Below, in pieces: positions 9,060 through 17,434 of a stretch of DNA of 64,000 bases; within the stretch, counting starts at the first letter, position 1; the number at the start of each line of letters is the position of its first letter. Source of the stretch: Methyloligella sp. (GTDB taxonomy: Bacteria; Pseudomonadota; Alphaproteobacteria; Rhizobiales; HXMU1428-3); contig BQJJ01000014.1 of NCBI GenBank assembly GCA_021604645.1, forward strand, positions 30,104 to 94,103. The letters run 5' to 3'. The position numbers and the translations under genes are program-made. The notes under the pieces were generated by a model. It searched no databases and had not been told where the DNA came from. It worked only from the letters and a program-made list of their open reading frames with translations.

Positions 9060-9146
9060 GGTTTTGCTTGTCAAACCAGGCCCTATGTTTGATAAGTAAG
9101 AAAATGGATTAAACCAAGCGTTCTAAAACAATACTGGAAGACTGAA

Positions 9147-9938
9147 ATGCTTAAAATTAGGGTGATACCCTGCCTTGATGTAAAAGATGGCCGGGTAGTA
9201 AAGGGGGTTAATTTTGTTGACCTTATTGATGCAGGCGATCCGGTAGAAGCTGCAAAAGCCTATGACGCAGCAGGTGCTGATGAGCTCTGTTTTCTAGATA
9301 TCACAGCATCATCCGATAATCGCGGAACGATCTTAGACGTCGTGCAAAGAACAGCTGAAAATTGTTTTATGCCTCTCACTGTTGGCGGAGGTGTAAGAGA
9401 AGTAGCTGACGTTCGCCGCTTACTGGAAGCAGGCGCAGATAAAGTCTCCATTAATACAGCAGCCGTTCATAACCGCGATTTTGTAAATGCAGCTTCAGAA
9501 AAATTTGGTGCGCAATGTATTGTAATTGCAATTGACGCAAAAACTGTCTCTGAAGAGGGAGAGCCCTTGCGCTGGGAAATATTCACCCATGGCGGCAGAG
9601 AGCCAACAGGTATCGATGCTGTTGAATTTGCCAAAGATATGGTGGCAAGAGGCGCTGGTGAAATTCTTCTCACATCAATGGATAGAGACGGCACCCGCCA
9701 GGGCTTTAATCTACCTCTTACCAAAGCTATCTCGGACGCAGTTTCTGTGCCTGTCATAGCATCCGGTGGTGTCGGCGATCTTGATCATCTGGTTGAGGGA
9801 GTAACAAAAGGTGGAGCAAGCGCAGTCTTAGCAGCGTCGATTTTTCACTTTGGGGACTATACAATCGGCGAAGCAAAGAGTTATATGGCCAAAAAAGGCA
9901 TTGATATGCGCTTAGATGGGATCCATGCGGATGCTTAG
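9147..9938 (+). CDS. hisF: Imidazole glycerol phosphate synthase, cyclase subunit
   Basis: Cyclase half of IGP synthase, a (beta/alpha)8 barrel that forms the imidazole ring and releases AICAR. The 263 aa protein has catalytic Asp11 in [14 protein letters not shown] and Asp130 in VIAIDAK, plus LTVGGGVR and IASGGVG phosphate loops. The start at 9147 is the family start. The last codons (HADA-stop) are written in the 5' arm of an ME hairpin, whose GGATGCTTAG supplies the TAG stop codon, so element sequence has become part of the coding end. Confidence 0.97.
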   Translation: MLKIRVIPCLDVKDGRVVKGVNFVDLIDAGDPVEAAKAYDAAGADELCFLDITASSDNRGTILDVVQRTAENCFMPLTVGGGVREVADVRRLLEAGADKVSINTAAVHNRDFVNAASEKFGAQCIVIAIDAKTVSEEGEPLRWEIFTHGGREPTGIDAVEFAKDMVARGAGEILLTSMDRDGTRQGFNLPLTKAISDAVSVPVIASGGVGDLDHLVEGVTKGGASAVLAASIFHFGDYTIGEAKSYMAKKGIDMRLDGIHADA

Positions 9939-9953
9939 TGGGCAACCTGAAGG
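9927..9953 (+). repeat. ME hairpin overlapping the hisF stop
   Basis: GCGGATGCTTAGTGGGC followed by AACCTGAAGG. The 5' arm is of the GGATGC type and the 3' arm of the GCAACC type, as if two ME variants had recombined. The TAG inside the loop is the hisF stop codon. Confidence 0.6.
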
Positions 9954-9968
9954 TCATAACAAATGTTT

Positions 9969-9991
9969 GGTTGCTAGTAGGTAGCCTGAAG
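9969..9991 (+). repeat. ME hairpin between hisF and PE copy 4
   Basis: GGTTGC-TAGTAG-GTAGCC followed by TGAAG. The inner arms pair through two G-U wobbles, and no outer arm is retained. It lies 15 bases before PE copy 4. Confidence 0.6.
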
Positions 9992-10005
9992 TTAGAATAG
10001 AATTG

Positions 10006-10130
10006 TACGATGAAGGAGCTCAGCCCATTTCCGGGCTGAGGGACATGGCGAAACGCCAGTGTAGCCCGGTGCCTAGTACCGCCCCTCGGAGGCCCAAGCG
10101 TTTAGCGCTTGGAATAGCCGTTAGAGAGAA
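10006..10130 (+). repeat. PE element copy 4 (hisF-hisE gap)
   Basis: 5' box TACGATGAAGGAG. Hairpin I CTCAGCCC/GGGCTGAG, GGACAT, hairpin II GGCG-AAA-CGCC, hairpin III GGTGC-CTA-GTACC (a G-U pair), CCTCGGAGG, hairpin IV CCAAGCG-TTTAG-CGCTTGG, and AATAGCCGTTAGAGAG. It ends two bases before the hisE start codon, so its tail forms the hisE ribosome-binding region. Confidence 0.87.
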
Positions 10131-10132
10131 CA

Positions 10133-10450
10133 ATGAAAACAACATTAGAACAGCTTAGTGAAATCATTAAAGAGCGTAGAAGCTCCACCGCTGAGAAATC
10201 ATATACAAAATCATTGATTGAAGCTGGAACGGGCAAATGCGCTAAGAAAATGGGCGAAGAAGCCGTTGAAGCTGTTATTGCTGCAGTGAGTGAAGATGAT
10301 GATGCATTTAAAGAAGAAACGGCAGATTTGTTATATCATCTCTTAGTGCTTCTAGAGCAAAAAAATGTTTCTATGAAAGAAGTTGAAGATATTTTAGCCT
10401 CTCGTATGGGTTTATCTGGCCATGAGGAAAAAGCCCAACGCACACAATAA
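10133..10450 (+). CDS. hisE: Phosphoribosyl-ATP pyrophosphatase
   Basis: Hydrolyses phosphoribosyl-ATP to phosphoribosyl-AMP, the second histidine step. The 105 aa all-helical MazG-like enzyme shows the metal-binding pairs GEEAVE (residues 41-46) and EETADLLYHLL (61-71). Its ATG directly follows PE copy 4, and no conventional AGGAGG site is present, only AGAGAGAACA. The stop codon is followed at once by an ME hairpin. In relatives hisE also follows hisF and precedes coaA. Confidence 0.95.
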   Translation: MKTTLEQLSEIIKERRSSTAEKSYTKSLIEAGTGKCAKKMGEEAVEAVIAAVSEDDDAFKEETADLLYHLLVLLEQKNVSMKEVEDILASRMGLSGHEEKAQRTQ

Positions 10451-10453
10451 AAA

Positions 10454-10481
10454 GCGGTTGCTGGTGGGCAATCTAAAGCGC
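10454..10481 (+). repeat. ME hairpin between hisE and coaA
   Basis: Outer arm GC/GC, inner arm GGTTGC/GCAATC (one G-U), loop TGGTGG, then CTAAAGCGC. It begins four bases after the hisE stop codon. Confidence 0.65.
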
Positions 10482-10516
10482 ATTAAAAAAAGAACACTAA
10501 AAAGGTCTCAATCAGT

Positions 10517-11470
10517 ATGCAAGACCCTATTGAATTAGATAAATCTCCCTATTTGATCATGCACCGCGATGAATGGGCAGAGCAGCGCCGTGATACGCCA
10601 ATGACATTAAGTCCTGAAGATGTTGAGCGGTTAGGTGGTTTGTCAGAGCGTTTATCAACCACAGAAGTTGAAGAGATTTATCTTCCCCTTTCAAGGCTGC
10701 TAAGCCTATATGTGTCGGCTTCTCAAGAATTACATATGGTAACCAACCGCTTTTTGGGCCAAAAACAGCAAAAAATGCCCTTTATCATAGGTATTGCCGG
10801 CTCTGTTGCCTGCGGAAAAAGCACAACGGCCAGGGTCCTAAAAGCTTTGCTTGCAAGATGGCCAGATCACCCGATGGTTGATCTTATTTCTACAGATGGT
10901 TTCCTTCTTCCAAATAAAGTTTTGGAAGATCGAGACATTATGGACCGTAAAGGCTTTCCTGAAAGTTTTGATACGAAAAAATTATTATCCTTTTTAGCTG
11001 ATGTGAAAGCCGGTAAACCATCGGTAACAGCGCCAGTATATTCACACTTTGCGTATGATATATTGGAAGACCAAGAAGTGGTCATTGATAGACCTGATAT
11101 TTTAATCGTTGAAGGTTTGAATGTCTTGCAGCCCGCACGTTTGCCAAAAAATGGCAGCGGCATTCCCTTCGTTTCAGATTTTTTCGACATCTCGATTTAT
11201 ATTGACGCAGAAACTGACCATATTCAGGACTGGTATGTTCAAAGGTTTTGGAGATTACGCGCAACAGCGTTTCGTGACCCTGCCTCATATTTCCATAAAT
11301 ATTCTCTTCTTGATGAAGACGAAGTGGTCAACACAGCCACCGGAATTTGGCAAAACATCAACCATAAAAACTTGGAAGAAAATATCCTTCCAACAAGGCA
11401 AAGAGCAGACCTTATCTTGAAAAAAGCGAAAGATCATTCTGTAGAAGAAGTGATGTTACGCAAATTATAA
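10517..11470 (+). CDS. coaA: Pantothenate kinase, type I
   Basis: First enzyme of coenzyme A synthesis, phosphorylating pantothenate with ATP. The 317 aa protein has the P-loop GSVACGKS at residues 95-102, the SPYL and DEWAEQR N-terminal signature of bacterial CoaA, and the STDGFLLPN and EGLNVLQ blocks. The start at 10517 lies after AAAAAGGTCTCAATCAGT, where AAGG is the ribosome site. hisE-coaA adjacency is typical in Rhizobiales. It closes the rightward cluster and faces a convergent gene. Confidence 0.97.
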   Translation: MQDPIELDKSPYLIMHRDEWAEQRRDTPMTLSPEDVERLGGLSERLSTTEVEEIYLPLSRLLSLYVSASQELHMVTNRFLGQKQQKMPFIIGIAGSVACGKSTTARVLKALLARWPDHPMVDLISTDGFLLPNKVLEDRDIMDRKGFPESFDTKKLLSFLADVKAGKPSVTAPVYSHFAYDILEDQEVVIDRPDILIVEGLNVLQPARLPKNGSGIPFVSDFFDISIYIDAETDHIQDWYVQRFWRLRATAFRDPASYFHKYSLLDEDEVVNTATGIWQNINHKNLEENILPTRQRADLILKKAKDHSVEEVMLRKL

Positions 11471-11484
11471 AACTGTCAAAAACA

Positions 11485-12459
11485 TCACTTGCGTTTTTTT
11501 TCTAACGAAATTTCACTGAGCATCGGCAAATGGTCAGAGCCAATTGAAGGTCCTGCTTCAAAGCGGTGTTTTTTAATTTTCCATAGATCACTATCTCTAA
11601 TAAACACATGATCAATTAAAAGGTGAGCAAACGGGAAATAAATGTCAGCATTTTTTGAAGGCCAAGATCGCTCAAACAAGCCAAACTTTTTCAACTTGTT
11701 TTCTTGAGAAAATTTCAAAAGAGCATCTGACCACGGCGTTAAATTAAAATCACCAACGAGTAGTATGGGGTTTTTAAGAGGTGTTAGATAGTTTGATAAC
11801 CACCCAAGTGCATTTGTCTTAAGTTGAGCATTATATGGCCAGTGTAAATGCACTGCTATGAGCTCAATTTTTGTATCGCCAACAGTGAGAACACCATGTG
11901 CCATAGGTGGGTTATTATTCCCTCTGTTCCAGTGTTTAAAACTTTTGAGCTCGAAGGGAAGTTTTGAAAAAATATAAATATAATTCGGTCGTTTTGTAGT
12001 TTCATCAAAAGGTCCAGAATATTGATAGTCAGACTTTAATAAGTTAACAACATCTTCTGAAATTCCTAGAAACTCTTCTAATATTATAACATCCGGTTTT
12101 TCTTTTCTGACAAGGTCAATAAAGCTATTTGAGTCTTCATTTCCAAAATAAGCATTGAAATTCAGTAACTTAATTTTCTGACTATTCTGATTTTTTCCAG
12201 TTTCGGCAAGCGTTTCAGAAAAACTAGAATAGAAAATAAAACCATTTGATAGAAGCACAAGTAGAGCTAGTGAAAGCCAAACGGGTTTCTTAAGCCATAA
12301 AAACACAAGAAAAGCAAAGCCAGCACAAACGAAATAATGCAATCTTAAATGATCGAATATATCGAAGGACTGGCTTTGAAAGGGACTAAATGAAATGAGT
12401 GTTAGGGCGAGTATAAGGATTGTCCCAAGACAAAAAATAAAAGAAACTGCTTTACGCAT
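11485..12459 (-). CDS. Endonuclease/exonuclease/phosphatase family membrane protein
   Basis: A 324 aa protein with three N-terminal hydrophobic segments (about residues 8-95), then an EEP-superfamily domain facing the periplasm. Catalytic signatures are NFNAYFGN, DVIILEE, VGDFNLTPWS near residue 235 and the closing IGSDHLPML near residue 310. The family includes YafD-like proteins, and the substrate (nucleic acid, lipid or phosphoester) cannot be told from sequence. It ends 14 bases from coaA, in convergent orientation, and lies just downstream of adoK on the same strand. Confidence 0.88.
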   Translation of the reverse strand: MRKAVSFIFCLGTILILALTLISFSPFQSQSFDIFDHLRLHYFVCAGFAFLVFLWLKKPVWLSLALLVLLSNGFIFYSSFSETLAETGKNQNSQKIKLLNFNAYFGNEDSNSFIDLVRKEKPDVIILEEFLGISEDVVNLLKSDYQYSGPFDETTKRPNYIYIFSKLPFELKSFKHWNRGNNNPPMAHGVLTVGDTKIELIAVHLHWPYNAQLKTNALGWLSNYLTPLKNPILLVGDFNLTPWSDALLKFSQENKLKKFGLFERSWPSKNADIYFPFAHLLIDHVFIRDSDLWKIKKHRFEAGPSIGSDHLPMLSEISLEKKRK

Positions 12460-12487
12460 AACACTCTCATTTCAAAAAAAAATAAAC

Positions 12488-13477
12488 TTATAGCAATTCA
12501 TTCTTTTTAGCTAAGTCCACCAAATTGGCTTCTGGACGTGCCCCAATGTGAGAAATAATCTCACTTGCGGCCACTGCCCCAAGAGAGCCGCAAATGTCTA
12601 GATTTTTACCTTGCGTAAAGCCATATAAAAATCCAGCTGCATAAAGGTCACCAGCACCCGTTGTATCAACGACCGTTTCAACAGCAATGCTAGGCGCTGC
12701 CATGGTTGCATTACCATGTAAAATCATAGAGCCTTTGGCACCTTGAGTAAGCGCAGCCAGCTCCACATCATGACGCACCTGATCAGCTGCATTCGAGAAA
12801 TCATCTGTTTGGTAAAGTGCTTTAATTTCATCTTCATTCGCAAAGAGAATATCAACATGGCTTTTGATAAATTTTAGAAAATCATCGCGGTGACGATCAA
12901 CACAGAATCCATCTGACAATGAAAGAGCCACGCGTTGCCCAGCCGAACTTGCAATTTCAGCAGCTTTAAAGAACGCTTCTTTCGCACGAGGCGGGTCAAA
13001 CAAATAGCCCTCTAAATACGTGATTTTTGCTGACTGAACTTGTTTTTCAGAAATTTCTTCAGGGCCAAGCTCGACGCATGCCCCAAGGTAGGTATTCATT
13101 GTCCGCTCACCATCTGGTGTCACGAATACAAGGCAACGAGCAGTTGGTGTGTTGCCTTCATTAAATGGCGTGTCGAATTTTACGCCAATGGCATTGAGGT
13201 CATGGGCAAAAACTTTACCGAATTGATCATCATCAACAACACCGATAAAACCGGTTTTACCACCAAAAGCACCAATTCCAGCGCACGTATTCGCAGCAGA
13301 TCCACCAGAAATCTCAACCGCTGGCCCCATCGCATCATAAAGACGATCAGCATCGGCAGCAGAGATCAACTGCATATGCCCTTTTGGCAAATCAAAATCT
13401 TGTAAAACTTTGTCATCACATTTAGCAATAATATCAACAATAGCATTGCCAATTCCAAGTACATCAATATCAGACAT
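12488..13477 (-). CDS. PfkB-family sugar/adenosine kinase
   Basis: A 329 aa ribokinase-fold kinase. The N-terminal DVLGIGNAIVDII and ISGGSAANT (substrate lid and binding loop) and the C-terminal DTTGAGDLYAAGFL, with its catalytic Asp in the GAGD anion hole, are clear. Close relatives in Rhizobiales are annotated adenosine kinase, acting in purine salvage and S-adenosylhomocysteine recycling; substrate specificity is inferred from that family. The start at 13477 gives MSDIDVLG. It is transcribed leftward with the EEP gene 28 bases downstream. Confidence 0.92.
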   Translation of the reverse strand: MSDIDVLGIGNAIVDIIAKCDDKVLQDFDLPKGHMQLISAADADRLYDAMGPAVEISGGSAANTCAGIGAFGGKTGFIGVVDDDQFGKVFAHDLNAIGVKFDTPFNEGNTPTARCLVFVTPDGERTMNTYLGACVELGPEEISEKQVQSAKITYLEGYLFDPPRAKEAFFKAAEIASSAGQRVALSLSDGFCVDRHRDDFLKFIKSHVDILFANEDEIKALYQTDDFSNAADQVRHDVELAALTQGAKGSMILHGNATMAAPSIAVETVVDTTGAGDLYAAGFLYGFTQGKNLDICGSLGAVAASEIISHIGARPEANLVDLAKKNELL

Positions 13478-13695
13478 GTTACCCCGTCAATGAGCCAAAT
13501 GCTCATTTCTCAAATTGAAAATCATTATTAAATTCCACCCGTTATAGGCCAGACAGCCCCCCATAAGTCAAGTCTTGAAAGGCGACTAGTCTCAAAGCTA
13601 GCCGAAAGTTTTACAAGGCTATCAATTAAAATACTCTCGGATAAAGGCGCAGTATTGTTTTTATGAATTAACCAAAACAATTTTTGAACCCTCAT

Positions 13696-13812
13696 TACGA
13701 AGAAGGAGCTCAGCCCATTTTCGGGTTGAGGGACATGGCGAAGCCCGGTGCAAGCACCGCCCCTCGGAGGCCCAAGCGCCATAAGCGCTTGGAATAGCCG
13801 TGAGAGAGAGAG
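13696..13812 (+). repeat. PE element copy 5 (antisense to its neighbours)
   Basis: 5' box TACGAAGAAGGAG. Hairpin I CTCAGCCC/GGGTTGAG (G-U compensated), GGACAT, GGCG then hairpin III GGTGC-AA-GCACC, CCTCGGAGG, hairpin IV CCAAGCGC-CATAA-GCGCTTGG, and AATAGCCGTGAGAGAGAGA. Both neighbours (adoK and nth) are on the minus strand, so this copy cannot be a sense leader for either. Confidence 0.87.
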
Positions 13813-13815
13813 ACC

Positions 13816-14466
13816 CTAGCTGACAACTTTCTCATCAAAATTACAAACATCAGCAACCTCACAACGCACACAGGCCGGTTTTCGAGCTTTGCAAATATAA
13901 CGACCATGTAAAATTAGCCAATGATGAGCATGAAGAAGATAATCTTTTGGGACCCGTTTTTCTAAAGCCAGTTCAACTTCAAGTACATTTTTACCAGGCG
14001 CTAAACCAGTTCTATTAGAGACCCGGTATATATGTGTATCGACAGCTATTGTCGGATGCCCAAAAGCAACATTCATCACAACATTGGCAGTCTTGCGCCC
14101 AACACCAGGTAATTTTTCAAGCGCTTCCCTGGTTTGTGGGACTTGGCCCTCAAAATCATCCAGTATCATTTGCGACAGAGCAATGACATTCTTAGCCTTA
14201 TTGCGATAAAGCCCAATAGTTTTGATATGGTTGATAAGCTTTTCTTCGCCCAAGGCGACCATTTTTTCTGGCGTATCAGCAATTTTAAAAAGATCTTTCG
14301 TCGCTTTATTCACTCCAACATCCGTTGCCTGAGCAGAAAGAGCCACAGCAACAACCAATGTATAATCATTTGTATATTGAAGCTCGGTCTCAGGCTCAGG
14401 AAGAGCCGTAGATAGGCGTTCAAACAGAGTTTCTATTTGTTTTTTGGTGAGTTTTTTAATTGTCAT
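13816..14466 (-). CDS. nth: Endonuclease III
   Basis: DNA glycosylase/AP lyase for oxidised pyrimidines in base-excision repair. The 216 aa protein has the helix-hairpin-helix LPGVGRKTA with catalytic Lys125, catalytic Asp143 in AVDTHIYRV, and the 4Fe-4S loop C-x6-C-x2-C-x5-C at the C-terminus. The stop codon lies four bases from PE copy 5. It is divergent from the DUF2244 gene, an arrangement found in other Rhizobiales. Confidence 0.97.
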   Translation of the reverse strand: MTIKKLTKKQIETLFERLSTALPEPETELQYTNDYTLVVAVALSAQATDVGVNKATKDLFKIADTPEKMVALGEEKLINHIKTIGLYRNKAKNVIALSQMILDDFEGQVPQTREALEKLPGVGRKTANVVMNVAFGHPTIAVDTHIYRVSNRTGLAPGKNVLEVELALEKRVPKDYLLHAHHWLILHGRYICKARKPACVRCEVADVCNFDEKVVS

Positions 14467-14535
14467 CTTTTGCCGCGCGAAATTGTGAATGTCTCAAGAC
14501 TTGCCAGATCGGTAACTCTGAATATACTGAACATT

Positions 14536-15111
14536 ATGAGCGATTTTACAAGACGAAATTCAGGAACAAATGAAAGAGAAAATAAACTTTCCGCGCACTC
14601 TTCGAGAAAAAACGATGAAGAGCGATTGAAAGTTAACACTCATGAGTTCTCAGCCATGCTCACCCCTAATCGCTCGTTAAGCCCAAAAGGCTTCATCATT
14701 TTTATGATCTGCATTTCCATAGTGTGTTTTACAACAGGACTAGTTTTCACATTAGCGGGCGCTTGGCCTGTGATGGGTTTTATGGGGCTAGATGTTTTAC
14801 TGATCTATCTTGCGTTTCGAAAAAATTATAATGATTTAAAAATATTTGAAACCATAAGCCTTACCTCAAATGAACTGATATTAGAAAGAGTATACCCTTC
14901 TGGCCGTAGCCAGTCTTTTCAATATAACCCGTTCTGGGTCAAAGTGGGTATCAAAGAACATTCAAGCGGTGCTACAAAAATGCAGCTGATTTCCCATGGT
15001 AAGGTTCTTAATTTTGGTAATTTTTTATCCGATGACGAACGCCGCGAATTCGCTTCCGTTTTAAACAGAGAAATCAACTTAGCCAAGAAAAGCCTCAACG
15101 CGAATATATAA
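14536..15111 (+). CDS. DUF2244 family membrane protein
   Basis: A 191 aa protein of the DUF2244 family. After a polar N-terminus (about 45 residues) come FSAMLTPNRSLSPKGF and two transmembrane helices (about residues 53-100), then a beta-rich C-terminal domain with EVYPSG-like and NPFWVKV motifs. The start is placed at MSDFTRR (14536) because the upstream part of the ORF overlaps nth and lacks family similarity. The function is unknown; neighbourhood with nth is conserved in relatives. Confidence 0.85.
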   Translation: MSDFTRRNSGTNERENKLSAHSSRKNDEERLKVNTHEFSAMLTPNRSLSPKGFIIFMICISIVCFTTGLVFTLAGAWPVMGFMGLDVLLIYLAFRKNYNDLKIFETISLTSNELILERVYPSGRSQSFQYNPFWVKVGIKEHSSGATKMQLISHGKVLNFGNFLSDDERREFASVLNREINLAKKSLNANI

Positions 15112-15119
15112 AATGTTTA

Positions 15120-15237
15120 ATTTCTCTCACGGCTATTTCAAGCGCTAAGGCGCTTGAGCCTCCGACGGGCGGCACTCGCGCCGGGCAGCTGGCGCTGCCA
15201 TGTCCTTACGCCGAAAAAGCGTCACTCCTTCTTCGGA
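15120..15237 (-). repeat. PE element copy 6 (the only minus-strand copy)
   Basis: Read on the minus strand: CCGAAGAAGGAG, hairpin I TGACGC/GCGTAA (one mismatch), GGACAT, hairpin II GGCAGC-GCCA-GCTGCC, hairpin III imperfect, CGTCGGAGGC, hairpin IV TCAAGCGC-CTTA-GCGCTTGA, and AATAGCCGTGAGAGAAA. It faces copy 7 head to head 46 bases away, making a large inverted repeat between two convergent genes. Confidence 0.85.
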
Positions 15238-15283
15238 TGGTGATATTTTTTATGAATTCATAAACACACCTAAAATTCTTCTA

Positions 15284-15400
15284 TCCGAAGAAGGAAGTGC
15301 TCTACTTCAGAGCACGAACATGGCGCCATAGGCGTCCGGTGCTAAGCACCGCACCTCGTAGGCCCGCTGCATAGCAGCGGAATAGCCGTGAGAGAGAAAA
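15284..15400 (+). repeat. PE element copy 7
   Basis: 5' box TCCGAAGAAGGA. Hairpin I AGTGCTCT-ACTTC-AGAGCAC (a unique arm sequence), AACAT, hairpin II GGCGCC-ATA-GGCGTC, hairpin III CGGTGC-TAA-GCACCG, CCTCGTAGG, hairpin IV CCGCTGC-ATA-GCAGCGG, and AATAGCCGTGAGAGAGA. It is the plus-strand partner of copy 6. Confidence 0.87.
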
Positions 15401-15419
15401 CAAACCTATTAAAAAATAC

Positions 15420-15956
15420 TTATTTTTTAATAGGTTCTTGCTGAAATAAACCCCAGATGTGGTCCTGGCGAAGCCAACCTTTAATTTTTTTATTCACTGC
15501 AACATGACACCAATCCCCTGTGCAGGTGATGATATGAACAATGACCCCCTTGCCAATTTTAGCAAGCGATGTGCTATTTTTTGACGAGCTTTCAAAAAGA
15601 GAAAAATACTCAAGGGCTTTATCTTTGGGATTTAGGGTGACACCAGTGCGCCGGCGTGAAAGTAAGCTATGAAATACCCATCCCTTAGCTCCGGTTTGAT
15701 CTTCAATTTCTCGCCAATTTTCGTATTCAGAAACGATTTTGACCGGTAAACCGAGTTTCTTAAACACCCATAAAATCTTATGATTACGCCCAGGTCCACG
15801 GCGCACATTCACCAAATCAGACTTTAAGCTAACAAAACGCGGGACAGTTTCACCGCTAGGGCCAATGGTTCTCTCTAAAGCATTTGCACTTTTGCTGTAA
15901 GGTATAGAGAGCAGAAGCAAACTAGATATAAGGACAATAGCTTTAAGACGGATCAT
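15420..15956 (-). CDS. Periplasmic SH3-domain protein
   Basis: A 178 aa exported protein: signal peptide (about residues 1-26, hydrophobic core IVLISSLLLLSIPYS) followed by two bacterial SH3-like repeats. The first holds VNVRRGPGRNHKILWVF and GWVFHSLLS, the second TGDWCHVAV and GWLRQDHIW. Such SH3 domains usually bind cell-wall peptides. It is divergent from the 2-hydroxyacid dehydrogenase gene, a pairing that recurs in Rhizobiales. The 3' end sits 19 bases from PE copy 7. Confidence 0.88.
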   Translation of the reverse strand: MIRLKAIVLISSLLLLSIPYSKSANALERTIGPSGETVPRFVSLKSDLVNVRRGPGRNHKILWVFKKLGLPVKIVSEYENWREIEDQTGAKGWVFHSLLSRRRTGVTLNPKDKALEYFSLFESSSKNSTSLAKIGKGVIVHIITCTGDWCHVAVNKKIKGWLRQDHIWGLFQQEPIKK

Positions 15957-16266
15957 AAAATAGCAAACTTAATCGTGTTAAATGATTGAGAAAAAGGTAA
16001 ATCAGAGCATCATATCAGGCCGGTTGCGAAGTAGGCAACTAAAGGCCACAACAAGCACCAAACTAATAATATAACTATGACCTTAATAGGACAATAGACC
16101 GCCTATTACAATGAGCACAGATATAAATAAGATGTGATATTTGATATTCATTCATAATTTTCTCTGTAAATTAATAAATGATGTGAAAATGCCTTTCCCC
16201 AAATCAGTTCCATTTGGTACAACAGTGATAACATATAACTCATAAAATTAAATAAGGGGGGAAACC
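15957..16266. other. Divergent intergenic region with one ME hairpin
   Basis: The region between two divergent genes. Apart from the ME hairpin at 16018-16047, I see a short hairpin CCAAAT/ATTTGG at 16199-16217 and the ribosome site AAGGGGGGAAACC before 16267. No further gene is evident. Confidence 0.5.
16018..16047 (+). repeat. ME hairpin with GGCC outer arm
   Basis: GGCC-GGTTGC-GAAGTAG-GCAACT-AAA-GGCC. Both tiers pair; the outer arm has changed on both sides from the usual GCGC to GGCC, a compensatory change that supports a conserved structure. No transcription unit on the plus strand clearly covers it. Confidence 0.7.
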
Positions 16267-17265
16267 ATGAATAAAGATCCACTTGTCATTGTTACCCGCA
16301 AATTACCAGATAGCATTGAAAGTCGGATGGCAGAGCTGTTTAACGTTCGCCTAAATCCGACAGATCAACCACTTTCACAAGCTGATTTAGCTGAAGCAGT
16401 GGCAGCCGCTGATATTCTGGTACCAACAGTAACAGATAAAATCACCTCTGAGATTATTGGTCATGCAAGTAACAATCTAAAATTAATCGCAAATTTTGGG
16501 GCAGGCGTTGATAATATTGACCTGGATGCCGCAAAAGACGCAAATATCATTGTCACCAATACACCAGGTGTCTTAACTGAAGATACGGCCGATATGACAA
16601 TGGCATTGATGCTAGCAGTCCCGCGCCGTCTTTTAGAAGGAGCAATCTTTCTAAATGATCCAGCAAATAAATGGGGGGGCTGGTCACCGACCTGGATGTT
16701 AGGGCATCGCTTAAACGGTAAAGCTCTTGGCATCATTGGTATGGGACGAATAGGTCAAGCAGTGGCAAGGCGCGCCAAAGCCTTCGGTTTTAAAATAAAC
16801 TATCATAACCGTCGTCCAATCTCTCAAGACATTGAAAAAGAGCTCGATGCAACATACTGGGAAAATCTCGACCAGATGCTTACACGCATGGATGTGATCT
16901 CGGTGAATTGCCCCTCAACACCTGCGACCTATCATCTTTTGTCAGCGCGTAGGTTAAACTTGCTTAAACCCACAGCCTTCATCATCAACACCGCCCGCGG
17001 TGACATCATTGACGAAGAAGCGCTGGCCACTATCATTGAAAATGGAGCCATTGCTGGCGCTGGGCTCGATGTGTTCGAGCATGAACCGCAAATTGATAAA
17101 CGGCTCTTACATAATGAACGGGTTGTTGCCTTGCCTCATATGAGTTCAGCAACTTTGGAAAGCCGTATCGATATGGGCGAAAAAGTCATGATTAACATCA
17201 AAGCTTACATTGATAATCATGCGCCACCAGATCGTGTTTTTCCAGCTTGTCGGCCAGTAAAATAA
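16267..17265 (+). CDS. NAD(P)-dependent 2-hydroxyacid dehydrogenase (glyoxylate/hydroxypyruvate reductase type)
   Basis: A 332 aa D-isomer-specific 2-hydroxyacid dehydrogenase, cytoplasmic. The Rossmann fingerprint GMGRIGQ lies at residues 158-164. Catalytic Arg244 (NTARGDIIDE), Glu273 (FEHEP) and His291 (LPHMSSAT) are all present. Relatives act on glyoxylate, hydroxypyruvate or glycerate, and which one is used here is not decided by sequence. A strong AAGGGGGG ribosome site precedes the start. It is divergent from the SH3 gene. Confidence 0.93.
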   Translation: MNKDPLVIVTRKLPDSIESRMAELFNVRLNPTDQPLSQADLAEAVAAADILVPTVTDKITSEIIGHASNNLKLIANFGAGVDNIDLDAAKDANIIVTNTPGVLTEDTADMTMALMLAVPRRLLEGAIFLNDPANKWGGWSPTWMLGHRLNGKALGIIGMGRIGQAVARRAKAFGFKINYHNRRPISQDIEKELDATYWENLDQMLTRMDVISVNCPSTPATYHLLSARRLNLLKPTAFIINTARGDIIDEEALATIIENGAIAGAGLDVFEHEPQIDKRLLHNERVVALPHMSSATLESRIDMGEKVMINIKAYIDNHAPPDRVFPACRPVK

Positions 17266-17391
17266 GAAAAAACGATAAACTATACGCATTTGTAATGTTT
17301 CTACAGGCTTAAGCCCAATTTTAGCCCTTGTTTGGTCCCGTTTTCACCAAGTCATCATGGTTTTCTTAAACAAGTAAATTATTTGTGAGAA

Positions 17392-17419
17392 TGCGGTTGC
17401 TAGTGGGCAACCTGAAGCA
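17392..17419 (+). repeat. ME hairpin before the VWA gene
   Basis: TGC-GGTTGC-TAGTGG-GCAACC-TGAA-GCA, both tiers paired. It ends 15 bases before the VWA start codon, immediately ahead of AAAAGGGAACC, so it is probably in that gene's 5' leader. Confidence 0.7.
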
Positions 17420-17434
17420 TAAAAGGGAACCATT

